A stretch of DNA of 59,486 nucleotides, from contig QHSP01000039.1 of NCBI GenBank assembly GCA_003220495.1, positions 1 through 59,486 of the forward strand. The letters run 5' to 3'. A program made the translations under genes and the position numbers. Below the pieces are notes generated by a model, which saw nothing but the letters and a program-made list of their open reading frames with translations, was not told the origin of the DNA and did no database searches. Each line of letters starts with the position of its first letter. Position 1 is the stretch's first letter. This document shows, in pieces, positions 1-8,698 of the stretch. The stretch comes from Candidatus Rokuibacteriota bacterium. GTDB lineage: Bacteria; Methylomirabilota; Methylomirabilia; Rokubacteriales; CSP1-6.

Positions 1-547
1 TGAACATGGGGAAGATGAAGTAGTGATCGTCGAGCGTGTTCTTCGGGATCGCCACGGTCAGCAGCAGATCCAGCGCCTCGCCATGGGGGATGTTGTCCCA
101 GAGCCAGAGGAAGTGGCGATCCGCACCGTTGTACAGGCCGCGGTCCACGCAGGCGAAGAATGCCTTCTTGGTGGCCTCGACGCCGCCCGAATCCAGGGGC
201 TCGGCATCCGCCAGGATGTACGGGCCCATGTTGGGATGATTGACGTGCTTGTTCGACAGCGCGACGTGCTGAAGCACCGGCAGGAAGCGCTGCTCGCCCG
301 ACACGCGCTCGACCGTGTTGTGGAGCGCATGGATTCCGACGAGCGGGTGCAGCGGCCCGCCGTGGTGGCCGGGTGGCAAGTCCGAGGAACGAGTGACCGC
401 CAGCGCCGACGCGGTCAGGAGCTTCCTGACCGACAGGCCTTCGCGCAGCTTGCCCAGGGTGGCTTCGAGGATCCGGCTGGGTTCGGTCTCCTCGATGAAC
501 TGCACCAGCGGCTCGATATCATCGGCAAACCGTACGGGCGTATGCAT
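1..547 (-). CDS. Unknown histidine-rich protein, N-terminal part (runs off left edge)
   Basis: Open reading frame read leftward from an ATG at 547, preceded by a strong GAGGAGAGAG ribosome site, and still open at base 1, so only the first 182 residues are visible. The protein starts MHTPVRFADDIEPLVQFIEE and contains a histidine cluster (HHGGPLHPLVGIHALHNTVE, near residues 61-80) followed by further His and Asn residues (SNKHVNHPNMGPY). Such a cluster could bind a metal, but I do not recognise the family. There is no signal peptide or membrane segment in the visible part. It is divergent from the luciferase-like gene at 740, so the 192-bp gap must hold promoters for both. Codon use has more A/T at third positions than the core of the window. 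The opposite-strand frame over the same bases lacks a credible protein. Confidence 0.8.
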   Translation of the reverse strand, partial: MHTPVRFADDIEPLVQFIEETEPSRILEATLGKLREGLSVRKLLTASALAVTRSSDLPPGHHGGPLHPLVGIHALHNTVERVSGEQRFLPVLQHVALSNKHVNHPNMGPYILADAEPLDSGGVEATKKAFFACVDRGLYNGADRHFLWLWDNIPHGEALDLLLTVAIPKNTLDDHYFIFPMF

Positions 548-739
548 GATCTCTCTCCTCTCGTTCCGTCGAGAGCGCGTGGTGCCTGAATCCTACCGCG
601 TAGCCGGATCCTGCGCAGCAAACTTGTGGGAACGCCTTTTCGCGGTCGCCACCCATTCTTCCCGCCCCCCAGACCTCCGCCGGAGGGTGCTAAAGTTACT
701 ACCCTCAATGCGGCACGGGCTGAAGCGGAGGAGGCGGCG

Positions 740-1801
740 ATGGATTTCGGGATCTTCAATCTGATGGGGTCGCGCGAAACGGACAAGCCGACGGCGCAGG
801 TGTTCAGCGAAGTCGCCGAGCAGACGAGGCTGGCCGACGCGCTCGGCTACACGATCGCTTGGTTCGCCGAGCACCATTTCTCCAATTATTGCCTGTGTGC
901 GTCGCCATTGATGATGGTGGCGCATTGCGCCTCGATCACCAAAAAGATCCGGCTCGGCACCGCGGTCGTCGTATTGCCCCTGTACAATCCGGCTCGGCTC
1001 GCCGCCGAAATCGCCACTGCGGACGCATTGTCGCATGGCCGACTGATGCTCGGCATCGGCGCCGGTTATCAGCCATACGAATTCGAGCGGTTCGGTGTCG
1101 ACATCGCGCAGAACCTCGAAATGACCGACGAGTTCTGCGACATCCTCGACCTGGCCTTCAGCCGGGATTTCTTCAGCTACAACGGCAAGCACTACCAGAT
1201 GCCGGACACTCATGTCCCGGCCCGCCCGGTGCAAAACCCGCTGCCGATCTACGTCGCTGGCCACACCCAGGCGATGTTCCGCGCCGCCGCGCGGCACGGC
1301 TATCGGGTGTTGACATCGGGCCGAGTCGGCGGCACCCAATTGCTGGCCGAGCAGTATGCCGACATCGTCGCCGCGTTTGCCGCCGAGAACGCGCAGTTGT
1401 CGCGGGCGCACATCACGGTCAATCGGTTCGCCCACATCACCGACAGCCGCGAGGATGGGATGCGCTTTGCCGAGAACGCGCGCTATCAGTCGCGGCTCGC
1501 GTCGAGCCTCAGGCGCCGGAAGGAGGTCATGCGCGGGACCGTATTGGTTGATGTGCCGTTCCCCGACGAACCGCCGCTCGAAACCATCTACAACGATCTG
1601 CTGATCGGCGATGTCGAGACGGTTGCCGAAAAGCTCGTCGCCGAGATCCGCGCGACCAAGCCCGTGCATGTGTGCTTTTCGTTCAAGGTCGGCAACACGC
1701 CGCACACGGCGGCGATGCGCTCGATGGAGCTGATGATCGGCGAGGTCAAGCCGAAGCTCGAAAAGGCGCTCGGGCCGCTCGGACGAGTCGCGGCGGAGTA
1801 G
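740..1801 (+). CDS. LLM-class flavin-dependent oxidoreductase
   Basis: A 353-residue luciferase-like monooxygenase (TIM-barrel flavoenzyme using FMNH2 or F420H2); the substrate cannot be told from sequence. Typical family features are the start MDFGIFNLMGS, the AEHHFSNY segment near residues 47-54, the RLGTAVVVLPLYNPARLAAE stretch and the DALSHGRLMLGIGAGY loop. I chose the ATG at 740 because the family begins at MDFGIF and a GGAGGAGG ribosome site lies just upstream; the frame extends 38 codons further up to 626, but that part is Pro/Arg-rich and unlike the family. Third positions use more GAA, AAT and TTT than the neighbours, hinting at a different origin. Monocistronic as far as can be seen. 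Confidence 0.9.
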   Translation: MDFGIFNLMGSRETDKPTAQVFSEVAEQTRLADALGYTIAWFAEHHFSNYCLCASPLMMVAHCASITKKIRLGTAVVVLPLYNPARLAAEIATADALSHGRLMLGIGAGYQPYEFERFGVDIAQNLEMTDEFCDILDLAFSRDFFSYNGKHYQMPDTHVPARPVQNPLPIYVAGHTQAMFRAAARHGYRVLTSGRVGGTQLLAEQYADIVAAFAAENAQLSRAHITVNRFAHITDSREDGMRFAENARYQSRLASSLRRRKEVMRGTVLVDVPFPDEPPLETIYNDLLIGDVETVAEKLVAEIRATKPVHVCFSFKVGNTPHTAAMRSMELMIGEVKPKLEKALGPLGRVAAE

Positions 1802-1857
1802 CGTCAACCGCCTCGAGGGGCGCGCCGTAGTTCGTGACCACCGCGCGACGGCTTTGC

Positions 1858-1863
1858 TAGACT
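1858..1863 (+). promoter_or_regulatory. Probable -10 element TAGACT directly upstream of a GTG start
   Basis: TAGACT ends 9 bases before the GTG start at 1873, leaving room for only a few untranslated bases and no Shine-Dalgarno. The nine bases GCTAGACTC recur before the binding-protein gene at 58954. A -35 box is not clear. It suggests a leaderless or near-leaderless transcript. Confidence 0.4.
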
Positions 1864-1872
1864 CAGATCGTC

Positions 1873-3015
1873 GTGAGCGTCTCCGGAGCGCGGTTCGCTG
1901 ATCTGCTCGAGCGTCACCGCATCGACTTCTCCGCGGGCGTCCCGTGCTCGCTCATCGAAGATCTCATCGCGACGCTCGAGACGCATCCGAGGCTCCCGTA
2001 CGTGGCGGCCGTGCGCGAGGACGTCGCGGTCGGGCTCGCCGCCGGCGCGTGGTTCGCGGGGCGCCGCCCCGCGGTCCTCATGCAGAACTCCGGGCTCGGC
2101 ACCAGCCTCAACGCGCTCGCCTCGCTGTCGCTGATGTACGGATTGCCGGTGCTGCTCCTCGTGACCTGGCGCGGCTACCAGGGCAAGGACGCCCCGGAGC
2201 ACATCCTGATGGGCGAGATCTCGCCGAACCTCCTCACGCTCTGCGGCGTTGCCCACCGCGTGCTCTCGGCCGCCTCGCTCGAGGCCGATCTTGCGTGGGC
2301 CGTCGCCGAGATGGAGCAGCGCCTGCAGCCCGTCGCGCTCCTGGTCCCGCCGGGCGTCGTCGAGATGGGGCGCGCCCACGCTCGGGCGGCCGACCAGCCG
2401 GCGACCCGGGAGGGCGGCGGCGTGCCGTCGCGATCGGTCGCGCTCGAGCCGCGTATCTCGCGCCTGGCCGCGCTCGGCGCCGCCCTCAAGCCGCTCGGCC
2501 GTGAGCCACTCGTCCACGCCAACGGCTACATCTGCCGCGAGTCGTTCTCGCTCGGCGACCGGCCCCAGAACTTCTACATGATCGGCTCGATGGGCCTGGC
2601 GTCCGCCATCGGCCTCGGTCTCGCGCTGGCCCGGCCACATCACCGCGCCGTCGTCTTCGACGGCGACGGCAACCTACTCATGAACCTGGGCATCCTCGCC
2701 CAGGTCGGGGCCCGCCGGCCGGCGAACCTGGTTCACTGCGTGTTCGACAACGGGGTCTACGGCTCCACGGGCAACCAGGCGTCCCTCTCGCACCAGGTCC
2801 GGCTCGACCGTCTCGCGGTCGCCGCCGGCTATCGTACCGCCGTCGCCGTCGTCGCGGCCGGCGAGGTCGAGGCCGCCATGCAAGCCGCCCTCGCGAGCGA
2901 GGGCCCGCACTTCATCCTCGTCAAGGTCACCCGCGAAGAGGCCGAGGCGCCGCGCATCCCGTTCACGCCCGCGGCGATCCGCGACCGCTTCCGCGCGAGC
3001 GTCCTCGCGGGCTGA
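1873..3015 (+). CDS. aepY: Phosphonopyruvate decarboxylase-like ThDP enzyme
   Basis: A 380-residue ThDP-dependent decarboxylase with fused PYR and PP domains. The PYR domain shows [13 protein letters not shown] near residue 19 and the catalytic glutamate in [14 protein letters not shown] (about Glu49). The PP domain carries the ThDP/Mg motif beginning [11 protein letters not shown] and ending at a DNGVYG segment. Sulfopyruvate decarboxylases share this architecture. The neighbour 20 bp downstream is a PEP mutase gene, which makes phosphonopyruvate, so conversion of phosphonopyruvate to phosphonoacetaldehyde plus CO2 is the best reading. Start is GTG at 1873, giving the expected family N-terminus. 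Because the PEP mutase is damaged in this sequence, this enzyme may lack its substrate unless the damage is an assembly error. Confidence 0.85.
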   Translation: MSVSGARFADLLERHRIDFSAGVPCSLIEDLIATLETHPRLPYVAAVREDVAVGLAAGAWFAGRRPAVLMQNSGLGTSLNALASLSLMYGLPVLLLVTWRGYQGKDAPEHILMGEISPNLLTLCGVAHRVLSAASLEADLAWAVAEMEQRLQPVALLVPPGVVEMGRAHARAADQPATREGGGVPSRSVALEPRISRLAALGAALKPLGREPLVHANGYICRESFSLGDRPQNFYMIGSMGLASAIGLGLALARPHHRAVVFDGDGNLLMNLGILAQVGARRPANLVHCVFDNGVYGSTGNQASLSHQVRLDRLAVAAGYRTAVAVVAAGEVEAAMQAALASEGPHFILVKVTREEAEAPRIPFTPAAIRDRFRASVLAG

Positions 3016-3035
3016 GGCCGAGTCAGGAGTCTTCG

Positions 3036-4479
3036 ATGCGCAAGACGACACGACTGCGTCAGCTCGTCACCCGTCCCGAGATCGCCTTCCTCATGGAGGC
3101 CCACAGCGGGCTCTCTGCGCGTATCGCGGAGGAGGCTGGGTTCGAGGGGATCTGGGGCAGCGGGCTCTCGATCTCGGCCGCCTTCGGCGTCAGGGACAAC
3201 AACGAGCTCTCGTGGTCGCAGGTGACCGACCACGTCGCCTTCATGGCCGATGCGACCTCGATCCCGATCCTGCTGGACGGCGACACCGGCTACGGAAACT
3301 TCAACAACATGCGCCGGCTCGTGCGCAAGCTCGAGCAGGCGGGAGTGGCCGGCGTCACCATCGAGGACAAGCTCTTCCCGAAGACGAACTCTTTCCTGCG
3401 TGCCGAGCTCCAGCCCCTGGCCGACGTCGACGAGTTCTGCGGCAAGATCAAGGCGGGCAAGGACAGTCAGCAAGACTCCGACTGCTCACCCATCGCGCTG
3501 GTGCCGACGAAGTACTGGCGCACACCCACCGAGGACTTTCGGGCCCGGCGCGTGAGCGTGGTGATCTGGGCCAATCACCTCGTGCGCGCGTCGATCGGCG
3601 GCATGCAGGCGACGGCACGCCAGCTCGCCCGGGAGCAGTCGCTGCTCGACGTCGAGCCCCGGGTGGCGCCGCTCCCGGAGGTCTTCCGACTCCAGGGTGA
3701 TCACGAGCTCGAAGAGGCCGAGCGCCGGTACCTGCCCGCAGCCCGCACCGCGTCACTCACCGCGGTCGTTCTGGCGGCCGGCGCCGGCGACGACTTCGGC
3801 GGCCTCGCTGCGGCCCTCCCCAAGGCGATGCTGAAGGTGCAGGGCCGGCCGATCCTCGCTCGTCTCCTCGACGATTTCGCGAGCCTCGGCAGCCGCGCGG
3901 CGGTCGTCGTGCGCGGCCACCGCGCGGAGGCCGTGGACGTGGCCGGCGCCCGCTTCGTCGACAACCCCGACTATGCGACCACCGGTGAAGCCTACTCGCT
4001 GTCGCTGGCGGAGGAAGAGCTCGGTGCGGGCACCCTCGTCGCCTTTCGGCGACATTGTGCTGAAACGCTACATCGTGCAGGCCATCCTGGAGGAGGCAGG
4101 GGAAGGCATCACGCTCGCCGTGGACAGCGCGCTGGCCGGCGCCGACGAGCCGGACCGCGTGCGCGGCGACCGTCCGGACACGGGCCGGTTCACCTTCGAG
4201 GGCGTGATCCTCCGCGCGATCGGCGACGGGGTGACCCCGGGCGAGAGCCACGGCGTCTGGATCGGGCTCCTCCACCTGGGCCCCGACGGCGCCCGCTGGC
4301 TCCGCGCCGCGATCGCGGCCGCCCGAGCCGACGGCACCCTGGCGACCGCGCGGCTATCCGATCTCCTCTCGCGCGTCCTCGACGCCGGCCACCCGGTCCG
4401 GATCGTCTACAGCCGCGGCGGTTGGGTGAACGTGAACGAGCTGCGCGATCTGCTCGACGCCTCCGGGCTTCACGTGTAG
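3036..4479 (+). pseudogene. aepX: PEP mutase-nucleotidyltransferase fusion, broken by an internal deletion and a frameshift
   Basis: The N-terminal part is a clear phosphoenolpyruvate mutase: [39 protein letters not shown] and the signature [10 protein letters not shown]. After [14 protein letters not shown] the sequence jumps straight to [17 protein letters not shown], dropping about 56 codons that in known enzymes hold the VARVEA and MHSK segments, including the catalytic Arg and His (Arg159 and His190 in the mussel enzyme). The loss is in frame. A nucleotidyltransferase domain follows ([26 protein letters not shown]). Its reading frame then breaks at the TTT of 4044-4046: skipping one T restores [12 protein letters not shown] and an intact C-terminus ending at 4479. 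Such PepM-cytidylyltransferase fusions are known from phosphonate biosynthesis. As sequenced it cannot be a functional mutase; decay and consensus error are both possible. ATG at 3036 follows AGGAG. Confidence 0.85.
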
Positions 4480-4491
4480 GTGGTGCGCCGC

Positions 4492-5238
4492 CTAGACGTC
4501 CCCCCGCCACAGCGCCATGCGCTTGAAACCCTCGGCGTGGGTGACGCCGACTTCCTTGCCATCGCGCAGAGCCCACGCGCGCAAGAGCTCGTCGACCCAC
4601 TCGCCCTTTCCCACCTGCGAGAGGTGCGCCTTGAGTGCCTGGCACTTGAGCGCGAGCGTGTCGGTGATGTCGACGTAGGTGTCGGCCGGGACGGCGCCGC
4701 TGATGAAGACCTCCTTCACCTTGTGCGGCTCGAGGCCTTCCGCGAGGAGCTCCTGGAAGATCACGCGCGTCTCTGAAGACGGGAAGACCGCGTCGAGCGC
4801 GGCGCTCGCGACCGCGCGGTGATCGGGATGGTTGAGGTACTCGTTGCCGTACCAGCGCATCGTCGGGTCGCCGCAGATGACCACGTGAGGCCGGATCCGT
4901 CGGATGACACGCGTGAGGTCGCGCCGCAGCGCGATGGTCGGCTCGACGATGCCGTCCTGATACCCGAGAAAGACGATGTCCTTCACGCCGAGGATCTTGG
5001 CGGCGGCCCACGACTCGCGCTCGCGGATCGGGATCAGCCCGGTGTTGTCGGGCGTGTGCTCGTTGGTGCCGGAGCCGCCGGTCGTGACCAGACAGAACAC
5101 GACGTCGCGTCCCTCACGCGCCCAGCGGGCGACGCTGCCGGCGATCGTGAACTCGTTGTCGTCCGGGTGGGCCGAGATGCAGAGAATCCGCGTGAACTCG
5201 GAAGAGAGCGTGTGCGGCTTGCGCTTGCTGTCGGCCAT
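4492..5238 (-). CDS. PIG-L family deacetylase (LmbE-like)
   Basis: A 248-residue zinc-dependent N-acetylglucosaminyl deacetylase-fold protein. The metal motif AHPDDNEF lies near residue 24 and the second motif [16 protein letters not shown] near residue 127; [18 protein letters not shown] is typical of the family. Substrates in this family range from GlcNAc-PI and mycothiol or bacillithiol precursors to antibiotics, so the exact substrate is unknown. It is the last gene of a leftward operon, 15 bp behind acyl-CoA carboxylase, and ends 12 bp from the end of the convergent PEP mutase gene. No signal peptide is present, so it is probably cytoplasmic. Confidence 0.9.
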   Translation of the reverse strand: MADSKRKPHTLSSEFTRILCISAHPDDNEFTIAGSVARWAREGRDVVFCLVTTGGSGTNEHTPDNTGLIPIRERESWAAAKILGVKDIVFLGYQDGIVEPTIALRRDLTRVIRRIRPHVVICGDPTMRWYGNEYLNHPDHRAVASAALDAVFPSSETRVIFQELLAEGLEPHKVKEVFISGAVPADTYVDITDTLALKCQALKAHLSQVGKGEWVDELLRAWALRDGKEVGVTHAEGFKRMALWRGDV

Positions 5239-5253
5239 CAGGCCACTCCGAAG

Positions 5254-6801
5254 CTACCCGCGCATGCCGAAGGTCGAGGGGCCCGTCCGCCTCAGCGGGG
5301 CGGTGAGGTTGGCGAACTCGCAGAGGAGCGGCCGCGTCTCGCGCGGGTCGACGATCTCCTCGATCCAGAAGGTCTCGGCCGAGCGGAACGGGGAGCGGAG
5401 CTTGTTCAGCCGCTCCTCGATCTCGGCCATCTTCGCCTTCCGGTCCGGCGCCGCGTCGAGGTCGGCGCGATAGGCGGCCTCGATGCCGCCCTCGAGCGGC
5501 AAGGAGCCCCAGCGGCCCGAGGGCCACGCGTAGCGCATGCAGTAGCGGCTCTGGTTTCTGTGCGCGGCGCCGGCGACGCCGAACGAGTTGCGGACGATCA
5601 CGGCGCACCAGGGGATCGTCGTCTGCCACATCGCAGACATCGCGCGGACGCCCTGCTTGATCGTCCCGGACTTCTCCGCGTCGAGCCCGATCAGAAATCC
5701 GGGGCAGTCGACCAGGTAGACCACCGGTAAATGGAACGTCTGCGCGATGTCGAGGAAGCGCTCGACCTTCTGGCAGGTGTCGGCCGGCCACGCGCCCCCG
5801 TAGAAGTAGGGATCGCTCGCCATCAGCGCGACGGGCCAGCCGTCGAGCCGCGCGTACCCGGTGATGACGGAGCGGCCGTAGAGCGGTGCCACCTCGAAGA
5901 ACGAGCCCCGGTCGACGACCGATTCGACGATGCGCCGCATCTTGTACGGCTTTCGCGGGTCGTGCGGGATCGCCTCGAAGAGCCACGGATCACGACGCTG
6001 CGGGTCGTCCCCGCGCGGTCCACGGGGCGGCAGGTCGTCGATCGACGACGGGAAGTACGACAAGAAGCGGCGCGCGCAGGCGAACGCCTCTTCCTCGCTG
6101 TCGACGGCGTCGTCCACGGCGCCGGCCTTGAGCTGGATCTCCCAGCCGCCGAGCTCGTTCTTGGTGAGCTTCTGACCCAGACGCTCGACCACCGGCGGGC
6201 CGGCGACGAACAGGGCCGACAGGTTCTTCACCATGACCGAGTAGTGCGCGGCGGCGAGGTGGGCGGCGCCGAGGCCCGCGACCGAGCCGAGGCCGAGCGC
6301 CACGCGCGGGATCGTCGCCATATTATTGACGACCCACTCCCAGCCATCGACTCCGGGCACGTTGGCTCGGCCCGTCGTCTCGATCGTCTTGACCGACCCA
6401 CCGCCGCCCGAGCCCTCGACGAGCCGGATCAGCGGCAGGCGCAGGTCGTGGGCCATTCGCTCGCACTGGTTGTGCTTGCCCTTGATGGTCGCGTCGGCCG
6501 ACCCGCCGCGCACGGTGAAGTCGTCGCCGCCGATCACGACCGGCCGGCCGTCGACCTCGGCGCGGCCGAACACGAAGTTCGACGGCGTGAAGGCGACCAG
6601 GTCGTTGTTCGCGTCATAGCGGGCGCTGCCGGCGATCTTGCCGATCTCGTGGAAGCTGCCGGGATCAGCGAGCTTGGCGACGCGCTCGAGGATCGTCAGA
6701 CGCCCGCCGTCGTGCTGGCGCTTCACGCGCTCGGGCCCGCCCAGCTGCGAGGCGAGCTCCTCGCGGCGCCTCAGCTCGTCCAGCTCCTTTTGCCAGTCCA
6801 T
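5254..6801 (-). CDS. Acyl-CoA carboxylase, carboxyltransferase (beta) subunit
   Basis: A 515-residue carboxyltransferase of the propionyl/methylcrotonyl/acetyl-CoA carboxylase beta family, with N- and C-terminal crotonase-fold halves. Markers are the acyl-CoA pocket segment LVEGSGGGGS, the GLGSVAGLGAAH stretch in the N-terminal half, and VYLVDCPGFLIG plus IVRNSFGVAGAAH in the C-terminal half. It transfers carboxyl from carboxybiotin to an acyl-CoA. The biotin carboxylase/carrier subunit is not in this window, so the holoenzyme must draw on a distant gene. The gene is central in a three-gene leftward operon between a 48-aa protein and a PIG-L deacetylase. Acyl-CoA specificity cannot be assigned by eye. 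Confidence 0.92.
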   Translation of the reverse strand: MDWQKELDELRRREELASQLGGPERVKRQHDGGRLTILERVAKLADPGSFHEIGKIAGSARYDANNDLVAFTPSNFVFGRAEVDGRPVVIGGDDFTVRGGSADATIKGKHNQCERMAHDLRLPLIRLVEGSGGGGSVKTIETTGRANVPGVDGWEWVVNNMATIPRVALGLGSVAGLGAAHLAAAHYSVMVKNLSALFVAGPPVVERLGQKLTKNELGGWEIQLKAGAVDDAVDSEEEAFACARRFLSYFPSSIDDLPPRGPRGDDPQRRDPWLFEAIPHDPRKPYKMRRIVESVVDRGSFFEVAPLYGRSVITGYARLDGWPVALMASDPYFYGGAWPADTCQKVERFLDIAQTFHLPVVYLVDCPGFLIGLDAEKSGTIKQGVRAMSAMWQTTIPWCAVIVRNSFGVAGAAHRNQSRYCMRYAWPSGRWGSLPLEGGIEAAYRADLDAAPDRKAKMAEIEERLNKLRSPFRSAETFWIEEIVDPRETRPLLCEFANLTAPLRRTGPSTFGMRG

Positions 6802-6814
6802 GCCCGGCGCTCGG

Positions 6815-6961
6815 CTACTCCTTCTTGCGGCGACGATCGTCGCCGCGCTCCGGGTACCTCTGGCGCAGGAGCTCGATGAGCTTTTGCTCCTCTTTCTTCG
6901 TCAGGGCGTCGAGCCAGCTCCTGGCGTCACGGCGGTCGTCACGATCGGCGTTCTCGGACAC
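6815..6961 (-). CDS. Small charged protein, 48 aa
   Basis: Short leftward frame from GTG at 6961 to TAG at 6815-6817, encoding MSENADRDDRRDARSWLDAL then TKKEEQKLIELLRQRYPERG and a basic tail. A GGGGGAGG ribosome site sits about six bases upstream, and a consensus TATAAT lies 25 bases further up, which supports translation from here rather than from the longer upstream frame. It is mostly charged with one predicted amphipathic helix. The carboxylase start lies 13 bp downstream, so the two are probably co-transcribed. I do not recognise a family. Confidence 0.6.
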   Translation of the reverse strand: MSENADRDDRRDARSWLDALTKKEEQKLIELLRQRYPERGDDRRRKKE

Positions 6962-6986
6962 GTCACACCTCCCCCAGGGCCTCGCC

Positions 6987-6992
6987 ATTATA
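6987..6992 (-). promoter_or_regulatory. -10 element TATAAT for the leftward carboxylase operon
   Basis: Perfect TATAAT on the minus strand, 25 bases upstream of the GTG at 6961. No good -35 hexamer is visible at 16-18 bp. It lies in the 184-bp divergent gap shared with the HerA-like gene. Confidence 0.55.
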
Positions 6993-7145
6993 CGGGACGC
7001 GTGGCGGCGCCGGCGCTGTGTTACCAATGTAGCGCGAGCGTATCTCGAGCCGATTGGCGCGGATGGATGTGCGGCGGCAGAGCGAACAGATGTGCGCGCC
7101 GCAGGCCGTCGCGGGCCGAGGCGCGGCTCTAGAAAGGGGCCCGGC

Positions 7146-8684
7146 GTGGACGACATACTCATCGGGAAAGGTGAACGGCCGGTCCATCTGCTGCCGAGAT
7201 ACGGCAACCGTCACGGCCTGGTCGCGGGCGCCACCGGCACCGGCAAGACGATCTCGCTGATGGTGATGGCGGAAGGCTTCTCGCGCCGGGGCGTGCCGGT
7301 GTTCATGGCCGACGTGAAGGGTGACGTCGCCGGCCTGGCGATGGCCGGCACGCCGAACGAGAAGATTCAGCAGCGCGTCGCGCAGATCGGCATCCAGGGC
7401 TACACGAACGAAGCCAGCCCGGTGGTGTTCTGGGATCTCTACGGCAAGGCGGGACATCCCGTCCGCGCGACGGTCAGCGAGGTCGGCCCGAGCCTGCTGG
7501 GTCGCATGCTCGAGATCAACGACACACAGGAGGGCATGCTCGAGATCGCCTTCAAGCTCGCAGACGACCGCGGCCTCTTGCTGCTCGATCTCGACGACCT
7601 GCGCGCGCTCCTCGGCTTCGTCGCCGACAATCGCAAGGAGATCTCGACGAAATACGGGCTGATCAGCACCCAATCCATCGCCGCCATCCAGCGCGCGCTG
7701 CTCGGGCTCGAGCGGGGCGGGGAAGCGCTGTTCGGCGAGCCGGCGCTCGACCTGAAGGACCTGATGCGCACAGATACGAGCGGCCGCGGCATCGTCAACA
7801 TCCTCACGGCCGACCAGCTCATCTTGAAGCCACGGCTCTACTCGAGCTTCCTTCTCTGGCTCCTCTCGGAGCTCTTCGAGAATCTCCCGGAGGTCGGCGA
7901 TCTCGACAAGCCCAAGCTGGTGTTCTTCTTCGACGAGGCCCACTTGCTCTTTGACGACGCGCCGACGTCGCTGCGCCAGCGCGTCGAGCAGGTCGTCCGG
8001 ATCATCCGGTCCAAGGGTGTGGGCGTGTACTTCTGCTCGCAGTTCCCCGACGACGTCCCCAACGAGATCCTCGGCCAGCTCGGCAACCGGGTCCAGCACG
8101 CGCTGCGCGCCTACACCCCGCGCGACCAGAAGGCCGTGCGCACCGCCGCCGAGACGTTCGTCGCGAACCCCAAGCTCAACGTCGCCAAGGCCATCGCCGA
8201 GCTCGCCGTCGGCGAGGCGCTCGTGTCGATGCTCCAGGACAAGGGCGTGCCGATGCCAGTGGAGCGCACGATGATTTGCCCGCCGCGCTGCCGGATGGGC
8301 GCGATCACGCCTGACGAGCGCACGACGGTCCGCGCGAAGAGCCCGATCGCCGGTAAGTACGACACCCGCGTGAATCGCGAGTCGGCGTACGAGATCCTCG
8401 GCAAGCGCAGCGTCTCGGCCGATGCGCCGGCCGCGCGCCCGAGCGCGGCTCCGCCGCGGGAAGCCGCGCCCTCGCAGGATCGGGCCCCGAGGCAGGAGCC
8501 GGCTCCGGCGAAGGACGAGTCCACGCTCGGCACGCAGGTGAGCGACATCCTCTGGGGCACGACGCGTCGCCAGGGCATGGTGGAAGCGATGGCCAAGCAG
8601 GCCGCGCGCACCGTCGGCAGCCAGATCGGCCGGCAGATCCTGCGCGGCGTCCTCGGCGGGATCCTCGGGGGCTCCCGGCGGTAG
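7146..8684 (+). CDS. HerA-like helicase/ATPase (DUF853, YjgR type)
   Basis: A 512-residue FtsK/HerA-clade P-loop ATPase of the DUF853 family. Walker A is GATGTGKT near residues 28-35, Walker B is LVFFFDEAHLLF, and an arginine-finger-like VGVYFCSQFPDDVPNEILGQ follows. The C-terminus has a low-complexity Ala/Pro linker and a Gly-rich tail (LRGVLGGILGGSRR), usual for the family. Its cellular role is not established; DNA translocation or a membrane-associated function have been suggested for relatives. The GTG at 7146 was chosen because the family begins DDILIGKGE and AAAGGGG lies just upstream. The frame extends further up to 6825 but without family similarity. The nitrilase-like gene starts 14 bp downstream. 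Confidence 0.9.
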   Translation: MDDILIGKGERPVHLLPRYGNRHGLVAGATGTGKTISLMVMAEGFSRRGVPVFMADVKGDVAGLAMAGTPNEKIQQRVAQIGIQGYTNEASPVVFWDLYGKAGHPVRATVSEVGPSLLGRMLEINDTQEGMLEIAFKLADDRGLLLLDLDDLRALLGFVADNRKEISTKYGLISTQSIAAIQRALLGLERGGEALFGEPALDLKDLMRTDTSGRGIVNILTADQLILKPRLYSSFLLWLLSELFENLPEVGDLDKPKLVFFFDEAHLLFDDAPTSLRQRVEQVVRIIRSKGVGVYFCSQFPDDVPNEILGQLGNRVQHALRAYTPRDQKAVRTAAETFVANPKLNVAKAIAELAVGEALVSMLQDKGVPMPVERTMICPPRCRMGAITPDERTTVRAKSPIAGKYDTRVNRESAYEILGKRSVSADAPAARPSAAPPREAAPSQDRAPRQEPAPAKDESTLGTQVSDILWGTTRRQGMVEAMAKQAARTVGSQIGRQILRGVLGGILGGSRR

Positions 8685-8698
8685 CGAGCGAAGACCCA

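Noticed and set aside
23-589. A 188-codon plus-strand frame at the left edge
   Set aside because: The minus strand has a good ribosome site and sensible protein composition over the same bases.
593-1807. A 404-codon minus-strand frame opposite the luciferase-like gene
   Set aside because: The plus-strand protein has clear family motifs; the minus-strand product is compositionally biased and has none.
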